Positions 1-9,678 of a stretch of DNA of 64,000 bases are shown piece after piece (positions within the stretch are counted from its first letter, which is position 1; each line of letters starts with the position of its first letter). The DNA comes from Nephrocerus scutellatus (lineage: Eukaryota > Arthropoda > Insecta > Diptera > Pipunculidae), in contig OX352761.1 in the NCBI GenBank assembly GCA_947095585.1, forward strand, positions 55,412,432-55,476,431. The letters run 5' to 3'. Both the position numbers and the translations under genes were made by a program. Below the pieces are notes generated by a model that saw nothing but the letters and a program-made list of their open reading frames with translations, made no database searches and was not told the origin of the DNA.

Positions 1-229
1 GCCAAATATATGGTAAACTTTCGCATGTAAAGTGCAAGCACTGGTCCACATGTCGCCATATAAGTACTGACTGGAATTTAAATTCTGATTATAATCATCA
101 TATAATTCCTAACAAGTTCTGGTATTAAAGTAATGACATGGGGACCAGAAACACTATAAAAGTGGTCGAGAAATTACTGCGACCGGAGTAACGTCTCGAG
201 GTTCTATACGAACCAGCTGCTAGGAGAAT

Positions 230-695
230 TCCTTGTAAAATTGCAAAAGCACTGACTGATTAATATTCACTCTTCCTTGCTACTTTACCATACCGTTCCA
301 CCCAAGCACCATTCCGCCATGTGCAACTGCATGAGCCCTGACTGATATATATTCACTCTGCTCATGCAGTACATTCGCACCGTTACACAAGCACCGAATG
401 ATTTATATTCACTCTGTCTTGTGAAGCGGTGCCGCACTATTCGTACCGAAGTCCGAATATTCCCGGCATAAGGGACTGTGTGGGTTCACTCACTTCAGTC
501 ACTTCAGTTCGCACACTCGCCGGGGCTCTGACTGATATATATATTCACTCTGCCTCGACAATAGTGGTGCACCGCCTGTATTGACGTACAGACGCCCTGG
601 GCGAGTTCCGACTTTGCTCTCTTCCATACTGCGCGCCCATAGCCAGGCACTGACTGATTGATATTCACTCTGCCCTGGTAGTGGTACCGCGCCAA
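230..695 (+). repeat. Array of five stem-loops with a conserved loop and different stems
   Basis: A core close to CTGACTGATATATATTCACT followed by CTG recurs at 251-274, 338-360, 394-416, 528-552 and 649-672. Each core is flanked by arms that pair with each other but differ between units. In unit 2, 326-336 pairs perfectly with 360-370 (ACTGCATGAGC with GCTCATGCAGT). In unit 3, 377-391 pairs with 418-432 with one mismatch and one G-U wobble. Unit 1 arms (about 236-250 and 274-288) and unit 5 arms (about 631-648 and 671-692) pair imperfectly. Unit 4 is weakest. This looks like a repeated RNA or DNA hairpin with a constrained loop. Confidence 0.6.
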
Positions 696-882
696 AGTAC
701 AAACACAATTGAGTGAGTGTCACACTCACTCATGATACCGAATGGTACTAGCGGACACGCTGTCCGACTAGTCCCCCGTTAAAACCCCTCCCGCTCCTTT
801 TCCTCGTATGTAGCATTAGTATTAGTAGTATTATTTGTTTAAGTATACCGACGTTGTAAACGCATTAAGTCTTCACTGAACA

Positions 883-888
883 AATAAA
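883..888 (+). promoter_or_regulatory. Polyadenylation signal in the A LTR
   Basis: An AATAAA hexamer lies near the right end of the 5' LTR, where the R/U5 boundary is expected. It is not covered by the truncated 3' LTR, so duplication cannot confirm it. Confidence 0.4.
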
Positions 889-998
889 ATATATGGCAAA
901 AACGAAACATAATCACTTTTTTAATGTGTAACACGTAACCCGAACCAGATCAACTACCACCAAACGGGTAGTGGAATTTTTTTTACACACGAACTATA

Positions 999-1352
999 AT
1001 GGACAACGAAGAAGCAGGCCTGAGCTCATCGAGCATATATATGCTGCGCAAAGACGAGTTGGCGGCAGAACTCGACCGACGTGGGCTGGACAGCGTGGGA
1101 ACCGTGGAGGAGTTACGAAAACGGCTGTCAAGCGATATTAAGCGACATAAATCTTGCGAAGATTTACATATATTGGAGACACCAACCAACAAAAGCAAAC
1201 CGCTAGTACCGCCGCCGCCGCCGCTAGTTCTGCCTCAGCTGGTACCACCAGCAACAAACAACACACCGAATGCCGTGAGCCCAGCAACCGAAGAACAGCG
1301 ACCATACGAAGCATGCGGCCACCGACCAGCTGTAACTTACAGTCCGTCCAAC
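999..1352 (+). pseudogene. gag: Element A gag, N-terminal part with SAP-like motif (interrupted)
   Basis: The ORF begins with MDNEEAG. About residues 16-46 hold a SAP-like helix-turn-helix pattern (KDELAAELDRRGL then GTVEELRKRL), seen at the N-terminus of some insect gypsy-type Gag proteins and usually linked to nucleic-acid binding. A proline-rich linker with a run of prolines and leucines follows. At 1352 the frame is cut by element B. The codon ending at 1352 (Asn) is in frame with coding sequence resuming at 9679, and the 4-bp duplication CAAC sits at both edges. The apparent stop at 1380 lies inside the B LTR and is not native. Confidence 0.7.
1349..1352 (+). repeat. TSD CAAC, left copy, of element B
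   Basis: CAAC directly before the LTR start TGTGAAGGGAGC. The matching copy is at 9675-9678. Four-bp duplications are usual for mdg1/412-type elements. Confidence 0.9.
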
Positions 1353-2332
1353 TGTGAAGGGAGCATACCAGCGCTAACATAGTATTCAAGGTTAGATCGA
1401 TTAATTATTCATATAGTCCCGATTCATTGTATTCCTCATAATGCCATCTGCATATGAACCGCAATTAAAATATTACAGCTTAAACACTCAACGAGTGAAC
1501 AAACGAAAAAGAGTCTTATTACTTTGTCAGCACACTTCATGCCTGAGCATGGCAGCATACAAAGTAATGAGAGTACGATCGGCGGTCGTTAGCCTATGAC
1601 AACAAACAAAATGCATAGAAAGCATTATAGGCGAGCGAGCGCTGATCATAAAATAAATAAATAACGTTCGGTCACTTACCCTTGCGGTGTATGACGTTGA
1701 CCGAACATGCAATAAAATTATAAACAATGTAGGTCACTTGCCTGTGCTGGTAAATATGTCACATCAGCAATATATAGGCAAGCGACCTGAAGCAATTAAG
1801 AATGTTCGGCATATTGTTATGCAATAATGCCAAAATGCTGACCAGCACTAATCGATCTACCTAGTATACATGTGTATACTTTTCTATGTATTCTTATTAA
1901 ATTGTGTAGTATGTTTTAAGTCTTTGACCACCTATAAATAAGCAACAAGAATCAAATAAAAATCACTTCTAGTTCGAACTTCAGACTAGAAAGCAAAAGC
2001 AATACCACCAGTGTTTTCTTAGGCTTGCGAGCCTTAAACCCTAAAGGCATTAGCAGGAACCTCTAGTTGAATTCCCACCTTGAGAGCAGGAAATTGCCCC
2101 AAAGGTTCAAGTCTCTGGCGTAATAGCCTTGACTAGTGGAACCCGTTACTAGACATCAAGGAGCATTATACAGTACATGGAAATAAAGCCCTAAATTGCT
2201 CCTAGCGTTTCAATCAGCAATAGCGTTACAGTTACTAATCTTTACATGGCGACCCTGCCAAGTTACCATCAATAGCTGGCATACATTACAAGGAGATCCT
2301 GCCAGCTCGTGCTATACCCATTATACATTACA
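1353..2332 (+). repeat. 5' LTR of element B
   Basis: It starts TGTGAAGGGAGC and ends ATTACA at the primer site. It matches 8795-9674 almost throughout, and its first 100 bp match the inverted LTRs near 51228 and 55812. Length is 980 bp. The 3' end contains two internal copies of the primer-site sequence. Confidence 0.88.
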
Positions 2333-2440
2333 TGGCGATCCTGCCATGCCTACCTGGAATCTTCGAATCTTCCCATATTACCAGTCTAAGAAGATCCTGC
2401 CAACCTAATAATATCCGGCTAGTCTAATAAGATCCTGCCA
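2249..2440 (+). repeat. Five reiterated primer-site-like motifs at the LTR/leader border
   Basis: GACCCTGCCA or GATCCTGCCA occurs at 2251, 2295, 2337, 2393 and 2431. The first three are each preceded by TTACA, the LTR terminal sequence. The first two lie inside the LTR and are repeated in the 3' LTR (about 9592 and 9635). The third is the border used in this integration and the last two lie in the leader. The last two also share a longer 20-bp repeat starting AGTCTAA. Confidence 0.75.
2333..2348 (+). promoter_or_regulatory. Primer-binding site of element B (tRNA-Arg type)
   Basis: TGGCGATCCTGCCA directly follows the 5' LTR. The same 14 bases sit at the matching position in element C (23367-23380, minus). 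The sequence is complementary to a tRNA 3' end ending GGCAGGATCGCCA, consistent with tRNA-Arg as used by mdg1/412 elements. The tRNA identity is from memory. Confidence 0.7.
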
Positions 2441-2479
2441 GTATCAAGATTATTGCCGTGAAAAAGAAGAAAAAACCCA

Positions 2480-3116
2480 ATGTCCAACGAGGAACAACTG
2501 GCCCTCGCAGCCGAGTATATTAGAAAAGCCGACGAGATCCTGAAAAAAAACAAAAATTGAACCTGAACCAAAAGTTGGGCCAAGACCGCTAACCATAGAA
2601 GAATATAGACGAAGAACAGCGAAGAGAACACCAGAAGAACCTCTAATAACACCACCAGCGAAGAAAAAATCAACAAGAGGAGGTCTGCGCGTGAAGCTCC
2701 GAAAAGAACAGGCCGAATTAAAAAGATTGGCCAACATTCCCGGCCAATCCAGCACCACTAGAGACCACTTCATTTTACAACTGCGGGAGAAAAGGAAGGA
2801 ACAGCGGGCAGCGGACCGGAAAAAACAGAAAGAAGCCAAGCAATTCCATAAATTATTCAAAAAAGTATCGACTCAAGCGAAGAGCTGGTACAATGGGAAC
2901 GAAGGAAAGCAAGGAGGTAATCAACACCGGACCCAGCTAATAGCAGCACCTAATTTTCAACAGGAGAAACCGACAGATATGACCGCTGCAGTACTGTTAC
3001 TAATGTTCATAACAGCACTTATAATTGCATTCATATACCAGGGACTACAGCACTATAGGCGAAAAATAATAGCCGACACAATTAAGCATTTGGAGCGGCG
3101 ACCAGCCCAGGTATAA
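2480..3116 (+). pseudogene. Element B ORF1: small basic protein with one membrane segment (frameshifted)
   Basis: Starts MSNEEQLALAAEYIRKADEI. An extra base in the A-run near 2533-2541 shifts the frame; the downstream frame runs on to 3116. The middle is highly charged (Lys/Arg/Glu-rich, coiled-coil-like, about residues 70-130) and contains LANIPGQSS. Near the C-terminus lies a hydrophobic segment (AAVLLLMFITALIIAFIYQG), then a basic tail LQHYRRKIIADTIKHLERRP. Element C has the same ORF at the same place with the same tail pattern (22478-23112, minus), so it is a family gene, not noise. I recall small ORFs upstream of gag in 412-type elements; their function is unknown to me. Confidence 0.65.
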
Positions 3117-3264
3117 ATATAAAATAAAATATATCTTTTAATATGATAAGCAAAATAAAATAAGAGAAAAAACACTATCCCCATAAAAATTTTTTTTTAG
3201 TTCTACTGATTATGGTCATATAAAGATAGGATCGTTTTTCATTCCATTCTAGCCTCTCAACCTA

Positions 3265-4560
3265 ATGAATTTCTCCCAACTAACAGAAGCCCTAAACGCA
3301 CTAAAAACCTGCTACGACAGCTTAAAAAAATCGCCTAATAGGACAAGAAAAGAGGAAGGGGTAAAAAGAAAATTAGAACAGATCGAGGAACTTTGGATCT
3401 CTTTTTGCGAACAACTCTCAAAAATAGATCAAGATAGCTGTTCTGAGTTAGAAGTAGTAAACTTAAAGAAACTAATAGCCACCGCAAAAGTTTTTAAACG
3501 ACAATCGGAAAAAATAGTTAATAGTAGCTTACAACCGAAACCTATCAAAATGGCAGATTCTTTCAATTTCAGCCTCGCGCAAAAATTGCCAACCCTCAAT
3601 TGCGAAGAGGATAGCAAAAGAGCCGAAAACATCCGCGACTTTATTAATAACGTCGAATTTTACCACGACACTCTTAACGATGATTCTAGACCAACCTTAG
3701 TTAAATTCCTTTTAAAATGCAAGGTTCAAGGGAAAGCCCTAACAGAATTTGGTAATCAAAAGCCAGAAGATTTTGCATCACTAAAGAAAATTTTGATAGA
3801 AAAATGTGGGCCAAAAGAAACAATCGAATCAATACAAACTCAATTAAGTCGTACATACCAAGGTAATCGACCAGTGCACGAATTCGTAACAATTATAGAA
3901 AATTTAATATCAAGAATGACAGAACTCGAAGTAGCTTGCCACGGGGAATCTACACGTGAAACACTTACAATAGCAAACGATAGACGTGGATTAGCATTCC
4001 TAAAAAAAGGAGTTAACGATAGGCTAAAAATAGTACTTGACAGTGCCAGGCACACTAAACTAAAAGACGCAATTCAACATCTACTAGAGTTGGACCAAAG
4101 TTCTACTACTCCCACAAACTCAGTTAGATACTTCGACACCAGATACACTCACAGACAGAACGCTAATTACGTAGGCCAACCAAGATTTTCTAATCAAGGA
4201 AGATTCTCATATAATAATGAGCGATTCTTTCAGAATAGAAATATCCAAAACCAAAATCAGGGAAGATTATTATACCAGAACGAACGAAACCGAAATAACC
4301 AAAGGTTAGGAAACAACAATAGGCCCAGTATACCGCCAATACCAAATAATTCGTCTCAGTACAGGAATAGCTACAATGACAGGTACAGACAGAACAATTT
4401 CAATGACAGACAAAGCAATCGGGGGCAACCAAACCATAATCAAGACAGGCAGAATAGAAACCCATTTAGAAACAGTCAGGCTAGGGACAACAGAATACTA
4501 ACAATGGGAAACGAGCAACCCACCGAGGGGGAAGCCAACCCATCGGGGGGAAACCAATAA
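3265..4560 (+). CDS. gag: Gag of element B, open throughout (431 aa)
   Basis: MNFSQLTEALNALKTCYDSL opens a matrix-like helical region. A capsid-like part follows (about residues 95-280, with AQKLPTLNCEEDSKRAENI and HEFVTIIENLISRMTEL). The tail of about residues 285-431 is rich in Asn, Arg and Gln and has no CCHC knuckle, as expected for mdg1/412 Gag. It ends in GGNQ-stop directly after a G_GGA_AAC slippery heptamer that leads into pol in the -1 frame. The homologous Gag of C is broken. This is the only apparently intact retroelement gene in the window. Capsid assembly and RNA binding are inferred from the family. Confidence 0.85.
   Translation: MNFSQLTEALNALKTCYDSLKKSPNRTRKEEGVKRKLEQIEELWISFCEQLSKIDQDSCSELEVVNLKKLIATAKVFKRQSEKIVNSSLQPKPIKMADSFNFSLAQKLPTLNCEEDSKRAENIRDFINNVEFYHDTLNDDSRPTLVKFLLKCKVQGKALTEFGNQKPEDFASLKKILIEKCGPKETIESIQTQLSRTYQGNRPVHEFVTIIENLISRMTELEVACHGESTRETLTIANDRRGLAFLKKGVNDRLKIVLDSARHTKLKDAIQHLLELDQSSTTPTNSVRYFDTRYTHRQNANYVGQPRFSNQGRFSYNNERFFQNRNIQNQNQGRLLYQNERNRNNQRLGNNNRPSIPPIPNNSSQYRNSYNDRYRQNNFNDRQSNRGQPNHNQDRQNRNPFRNSQARDNRILTMGNEQPTEGEANPSGGNQ
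4548..4554 (+). promoter_or_regulatory. Programmed -1 ribosomal frameshift site, gag to pol (G_GGA_AAC)
   Basis: In the gag frame the codons read GGG GGA AAC CAA TAA. The heptamer is a canonical X_XXY_YYZ slippery site one codon before the stop. Pol (protease) lies in the -1 frame, which has no stop across the overlap until the damaged TGA at 4623. Element C keeps GGGAAAC at the matching place (20914-20920, minus). Confidence 0.75.
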
Positions 4561-5075
4561 CTCCACAAGTGTCAAAAGCAAATTGCACTGTTGGACCGTC
4601 AAACAACATCCACGTTGAAATATGACTAGACAATAATACAGACACAAGATTTTTGCTTGACACAGGAGCCTCGATTTGTGTAATTAAAGAAGGTAAAATC
4701 GACAAAAGCATTAGGATATTCACAGACAAAAATATTTTAGGAATATCAGGAAATCTCCAGACTAAGGGAACATGTTATCTCGATTTGCATATTGATGAGC
4801 TCATCGTCCCATACGAATTTCATGTAGTACCCGATTCTTTTCCGATTCCAGTTGAAGGAATTATCGGAGCAAACTTTCTTTTGGAATTTAACGCCATAAT
4901 CGATTTGGAGGAATTTTTATTAAAACTCAGGAAAAGTAATAAATACAATTCACCTACCCATATGCTCCCAGCAGCACATAAACACTGTCCTGCTAGCACC
5001 AAGGTGCGAAGCAACCTATTTTCTAAGCACAGAGCACACCGAAGCTCGAGTTTTTGCCCCACAAGAATTAGGTAG
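4551..5075 (+). pseudogene. pol: Element B pol: aspartic protease part (nonsense and frameshift)
   Basis: Reads in the -1 frame from the slippery site. TGA at 4623-4625 lies just upstream of the active site and looks like a CGA-to-TGA change. The protease motif FLLDTGASICVI is at about 4650-4685, with a second conserved part GIIGANFLLEF near 4858-4890. The frame is lost between about 4925 and 4975; the linker resumes one frame over (LLAPRCE near 4993). A retropepsin would have cut Gag-Pol. Confidence 0.75.
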
Positions 5076-6309
5076 AGATATTTTCATGGCCGGGTCACTT
5101 TCTACACCCATAAAAGGAAAAGTTCCTATTAGAATACTAAATACACGCGATACAACAGTAACTCTTAAATGGGCTGAGCCTTTATCTTTACCCGCTTCGG
5201 AACATTATGTCTTACGCTACCACCAGAGAGATAAATCGATAAGCACCCGAGTTAATAAGATATTAAGCGAAATAAGTTTTGATACATTAAATAGTGAGGA
5301 AAAAACGGAAATCGAAGCAATATGTTCCAAATACCAAGATATCTTTCACGTAGAAGGTGATAAATTAACATATACCAATATTGGAAAGGCAGATATCACG
5401 CTTAAAGAAGGAGCGTCCCCAAAATATACAAAGCCTTATCGCCTACCACACACCCAGATGCAAGATCTAAAGGAAGAAATACGAAAAATGTTAGCAGATG
5501 ATATCATAGAGCCATCTATTTCTGCTTGGAATTCCCCAGTACTTATCGTACCCAAAAAGAAAGACCCTGTTACCGGTCTACAGAAATTCCGAATGGTGAT
5601 AGACTATCGTCACGTTAACGAGCGAATTGAGGATGACAAATTCCCCCTACCCAACATAACAGACATCTATGACATGGTAGGAGGAGCAGCTTACTTTTCG
5701 TGCATAGATTTAAGCCAGGGATACTATCAAATGGAGTTAGATGCTAATAGCAGACCAATTACGGCGTTTTCAACAGAAGAAGGTCACTACCAACTAAAAC
5801 GACTACCGATGGGGCTAAAAATTTCACCCAGCAAATTTTCAAGAATGATGTCCATAGCGATGTCAGGACTAACATATTCACGTTGCTTCGTTTATCTTGA
5901 TGACCTCATAGTTTTCGGTAAAAGTTTAGAACACCACAATAAAAACTTAATCCAAGTTTTTGAACGTCTCAGAGAAGTAAATCTCAAGATACATCCAGGA
6001 AAATGTTCTTTCTTGCGCAAAGAAGTGTTATACCTAGGACACGTTATCTCTGACAATGGCATACTACCCGATCCCACTAAATCTATTGCTATGAAAAATT
6101 ATCCAATACCCACCAACGCTGATGAGACCAGAAGATTTGTGGCCTTTGCAAACTATTATCGTAAATTCATTCCAAATTTCGCTACCATCTCCATTCCACT
6201 TAATCGATTACTAAAGAAAGATGTCGAGTTCATTTTCAATAAAGATTGCCAAAAATCATTTAATTTGTTAAAAGAAATCCTCACGAGTCCTAAAATATTA
6301 CAATTTTAA
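4976..6309 (+). pseudogene. pol: Element B pol: reverse transcriptase part
   Basis: Open from about 4976 in frame 1. RT motifs appear in order: KPYRLPHTQMQDLKEEI, NSPVLIVPKKKD, FRMVIDYRHVNE, SCIDLSQGYYQM, LPMGLKISPSKFSRMM, and the catalytic FVYLDDLIVFG with YLDD at 5893-5904. The thumb/connection region includes YLGHVISDNGILPDP and RRFVAFANYYRKFIPNFA. The frame ends early at 6309. Comparison with minus-strand element G (53790-53830) shows an 8-bp deletion flanked by AATT. The RT domain itself looks intact. Confidence 0.85.
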
Positions 6310-7606
6310 TGAAGAATTCATTCTACGTACAGATGCGTCAGGTTTCGCTCTTGGAGCAGTGTTATCCAATTCCGATGATAGGCCAATTGCTTACGCAAGC
6401 AAGACTCTTAATAAGGCAGAGAAAAACTATAGCACCATTGAGAAAGAATTACTTGCAATAGTGTGGGCAGTCAAACACTATCGACCCTATCTGTTCGGAA
6501 GAAGATTTAAGATTTTGACAGACCACAGACCCTTAGTGTACTTGTTCTCACTAAAAGAACCTAGTAGTAGACTAACCAAATTTAGACTATTACTAGAGGA
6601 ATACAATTTTTACGTAGAATATTCTCCCGGCAAAGATAATTGTACCGCGGACGCACTTAGCCGTATAAAATTAGACTCGGACGATTTAAAACAATTACCT
6701 ATACGTGTTATAACGAGAGCTCAATCGAAAATCAATAGTTATAATCAAAGTCAAACAGGCGATAAAATAGAAAGTAAAGAATCGAAAGAAAATCGTATAA
6801 TAGAACTACTAAAATTACCAGAAAATGGACTGAAAGTCGTGGAGCTGAAGATCGTTGACAATTTTACGGAAGATTTAGTTAATTACAAGGATATGGACAT
6901 AATTATAGCCCCAAACAAAGTTTTGGCGTATATTCCAAAAAGGAATTGTTTACTCCTAAATAAATCCAAGGAAAGCACTACAACCCAAGCGGCAGAATTT
7001 GGCAAAATACTGTCAAGGGATGTGCAAAAACTCTGCGGATCAAGATCAATTAAGAAAATATATGTTACTAAAAATGAAATGAAGAAACTTGCAGGTGGCC
7101 ACCGAGAATGCAAAGTAAATGAATTAAAAAAGATATTAGGAGAAATGTTTAAAGAAAGTAATATCAAAGTGCACATTATAGAAAACCATATCGAAGTAAC
7201 CGATCCTTGTAAGAAGAAATTAATACTAAATGACTACCACATACTTCCAACTAGCGGACATGCCGGAGTAAACCGTATGTTACAAAAAATTAAGAAAAAA
7301 TACTTTTGGACAGGAATGCAAAACGATGTGACGACATTTGTTAAGCATTGCCCGATTTGCCAAAGAAACAAATATATCCAGCCTAAAAAACAACCCATGA
7401 CTATTACATCTACAGCCGAATCAGGTTTTGAAAAATTGTATCTAGATTTAGTAGGACCCTTAGAAGAATCAGAAGATGGCTCCAAGTATATTCTGACAAT
7501 ACAAGACGAACTTACAAAATTTATGGAAGCTATACCACTTCCAAATAAAGAATCAGTCACAGTAGCAAAAGCTATAGTAGAAGGTTTTATTTTAAGATGT
7601 ACTTAA
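6310..7606 (+). pseudogene. pol: Element B pol: RNase H and N-terminal half of integrase
   Basis: RNase H begins FILRTDASGFALGAVL (about 6320-6360), with YSTIEKELLAIVWAVKHYRP and LTDHRPLVYLF. Integrase follows: the zinc-binding HHCC module includes YHILPTSGHAGVNRM and HCPICQRNK (about 7235-7370), then the catalytic core starts with YLDLVGPL (about 7438). The frame is closed at 7606 by an 11-bp tandem duplication (ACTTAAGATGT) near 7590-7612. Confidence 0.83.
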
Positions 7607-8268
7607 GATGTACTGGAGTACCACTTAGAATAGCATCAGATCAAGGAACCGAGTTTCTAAATCAGGTTTTAAAGGGTTGATGTAAATTGTTGAGGATAGA
7701 ACAATTACAATCTACAGCATGCCATCATGAAAGTATAGGGGCACTAGAAAACTCTCATAAGGTTTTAGGAGCATATCTAAGAAGTTATGTTTCGGATAAA
7801 CATACCGATTGAAGCACCTGGTTGCCCTATTATGTTTCCTGTTATAAAACTTCTGTACACTCAGAAACGGGTTATACACCTTTCGAACTTATATTCGGAA
7901 AGCAGTGTAACTTACCATCAAATTTAACGAAACATATAGAACCAGTATACAACTATGAGGACTACGTAATTGACTTGAAGAATAAATTACAAGTTGCTCA
8001 TAGTGATGCTCGAGAAACTCTAATAAAAAAGAAAACTGCTAGGAAAGAAAGGTATGACATAGATGGGCACACAAAGAGTGCAAATTTCGAAATAGGAAGT
8101 TTGGTTTTATTGAGAAATGAGGCTAGAAAGAAACTAGATCCAATATATATAGGACCATATGAAGTCTTGTCACAAAATGGTGTGAATTGTGAAATCAAAT
8201 ACGAAAACAAAAGAATGACAGTACACAAAAATAGACTAAAGCCATTTTACATATATTTAACGTTATAA
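7607..8268 (+). pseudogene. pol: Element B pol: C-terminal integrase
   Basis: The second catalytic Asp is in IASDQGTEF (about 7632-7658). The third catalytic Glu is expected in SIGALENSHK (about 7735). Two stops interrupt: TGA near 7678 (a Cys codon in element G) and TGA near 7810 (Trp codon TGG in G). The open tail from 7822 reads SETGYTPFELIFGKQCNLPS and ends in KNRLKPFYIYLTL. The DNA-binding C-terminal part (GSLVLLRNEARKKLDPIYIG) is present. The frame offset from the upstream part equals the 11-bp duplication. Confidence 0.82.
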
Positions 8269-8794
8269 AAACAATAATGAATACAAACAAACTAAGTAAA
8301 AATAGAATTTAAGTTAGAATTCTAAATAAATAAGAAAATTAGAATTGGCCTATTAAGAACACGTTAACATAGAGTATAAGGAAAACATATCACTTAAGAA
8401 AAATATAATTTAACGAAAATATCCATACAACATAGTAAAAAAAAAAATAAGGTTTTAACAAATTCATTAACGATTTAAAATTAGAACTAAAAATAAGATT
8501 TAAAAATTAAAAAATTAATTTCTAGACTTACAATTATTACTACAATTACAATTATAATAAAGATTGAATGAATGTATTAAACAAAAAAAAAATATACATT
8601 TAACAATAAGAAATAAATATACCTACCTATGTACTTCTCCGAATTAACGTAACCTTTTTACGACAAAACAAAAATGTATTTCAAATAATTGTAAAACAAA
8701 CAAAAAATCTCCCACCTGGTAATCAAACCAGAAAATGATACACAAGTGGCGCCTAAAAAGAAGAAATCACGATGTGTCATGATCATATGTGTCA
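8269..8794 (+). other. 3' non-coding region of element B
   Basis: AT-rich, no supported ORF. The copies in G are homologous and also non-coding, which argues against a lost env. Near 8760-8795 the last stretch of internal sequence and the start of the 3' LTR are deleted, as shown by comparison with 51228-51290 (inverted). Confidence 0.7.
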
Positions 8795-9674
8795 TATGAA
8801 CCGCAATTAAAATATTACAGCTTAAACACTCAACGAGTGAACAAACGAAAAAGAGTCTTATTACTTTGTCAGCACACTTCATGCCTGAGCATGGCAGCAT
8901 ACAAAGTAATGAAAGTACGATCGGCGGTCGTTAGCCTATGACAACAAACAAAATGCATAGAAAGCATTATAGGCGAGCGAGCGCTGATCATAAAAAAAAT
9001 AAATAACGTTCGGTCACTTACCCTTGCGGTGTATGACGTTGACCGAACATGCAATAAAATTATAAACAATGTAGGTCACTTGCCTGTGCTGGTAAATATG
9101 TCACATCAGCAATATATAGGCAAGCGACCTGAAGCAATTAAGAATGTTCGGCATATTGGTATGCAATAATGCCAAAATGCTGACCAGCACTAATCGATCT
9201 ACCTAGTATACATGTGTATGCTTTTCTATGTATTCTTATTAAATTGTGTAGTATGTTTTAAGTCTTTGACCACCTATAAATAAGCAACAAGAATCAAATA
9301 AAAATCACTTCTAGTTCGAACTTCAGACTAGAAAGCAAAAGCAATACCACCAGTGTTTTCTTAGGCTTGCGAGCCTTAAACCCTAAAGGCATTAGCAGGA
9401 ACCTCTAGTTGAATTCCCACCTTGAGAGCAGGAAATTGCCCCAAAGGTTCAAGTCTCTGGCGTAATAGCCTTGACTAGTGGAACCCGTTACTAGACATCA
9501 AGAAGCATTATACAGTACATGGAAATAAAGCCCTAAATTGCTCCTAGCGTTTCAATCAGCAATAGCGTTACAGTTACTAATCTTTACATGGCGACCCTGC
9601 CAAGTTACCATCAATAGCTGGCATACATTACAAGGAGATCCTGCCAGCTCGTGCTATACCCATTATACATTACA
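8795..9674 (+). repeat. 3' LTR of element B (5' end deleted)
   Basis: Matches the 5' LTR from about 1453 onward with a few substitutions and ends ATTACA directly before CAAC. The first 100 bp of the LTR and the purine tract are missing. Low divergence from the 5' LTR suggests a fairly young insertion despite the damaged pol. Confidence 0.88.
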
Positions 9675-9678
9675 CAAC
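9675..9678 (+). repeat. TSD CAAC, right copy, of element B
   Basis: Identical to 1349-1352; gag of element A resumes in frame at 9679. Confidence 0.9.

Larger units (their letters stand above)
1..942 (+). repeat. 5' LTR of element A (left end outside window; right end approximate)
   Basis: It matches the 3' LTR over 1-213 with few differences and continues through sequence the truncated 3' copy lacks. An AATAAA signal lies at 883-888 and gag starts at 999. The LTR end could not be fixed: no convincing tRNA-complementary primer site was found between 890 and 998. The full LTR would be roughly 1.1-1.2 kb, long for a gag-only element. Confidence 0.65.
1353..9674 (+). mobile_element. Element B: mdg1/412-like Ty3/gypsy LTR retrotransposon, full-length but inactive
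   Basis: The order is 5' LTR, primer site, ORF1, gag, pol (protease, RT, RNase H, integrase) and 3' LTR, about 8.3 kb, flanked by CAAC. There is no env after pol. At least six lesions are visible: a frameshift in ORF1 (about 2535), TGA at 4623, a frameshift between protease and RT (about 4925-4975), an 8-bp deletion near 6305, an 11-bp tandem duplication near 7600, and TGA codons near 7678 and 7810. Gag is still open. The 3' LTR has lost about 100 bp at its start. It inserted into the gag of element A. The same family recurs in minus orientation as element G (50673-57293). Confidence 0.88.

Noticed and set aside
499..729. Minus-strand 76-codon ORF with repeated GQSEY-like words
   Set aside because: It is the antisense reading of the hairpin array in the A LTR; the repeats are DNA-level.
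941..975. Candidate primer site of element A (CGTAACCCGAACCAGAT)
   Set aside because: I could not match it to a known tRNA 3' end, and the LTR end is not fixed.
1140..1389. ORFs opposite and alongside gag of element A (minus 1138-1389, plus 1154-1357)
   Set aside because: Shadow frames of a proline-rich GC-richer stretch.
8269..8794. Search for an env gene after pol of B
   Set aside because: No ORF with signal peptide or membrane anchor in B or its homolog G.
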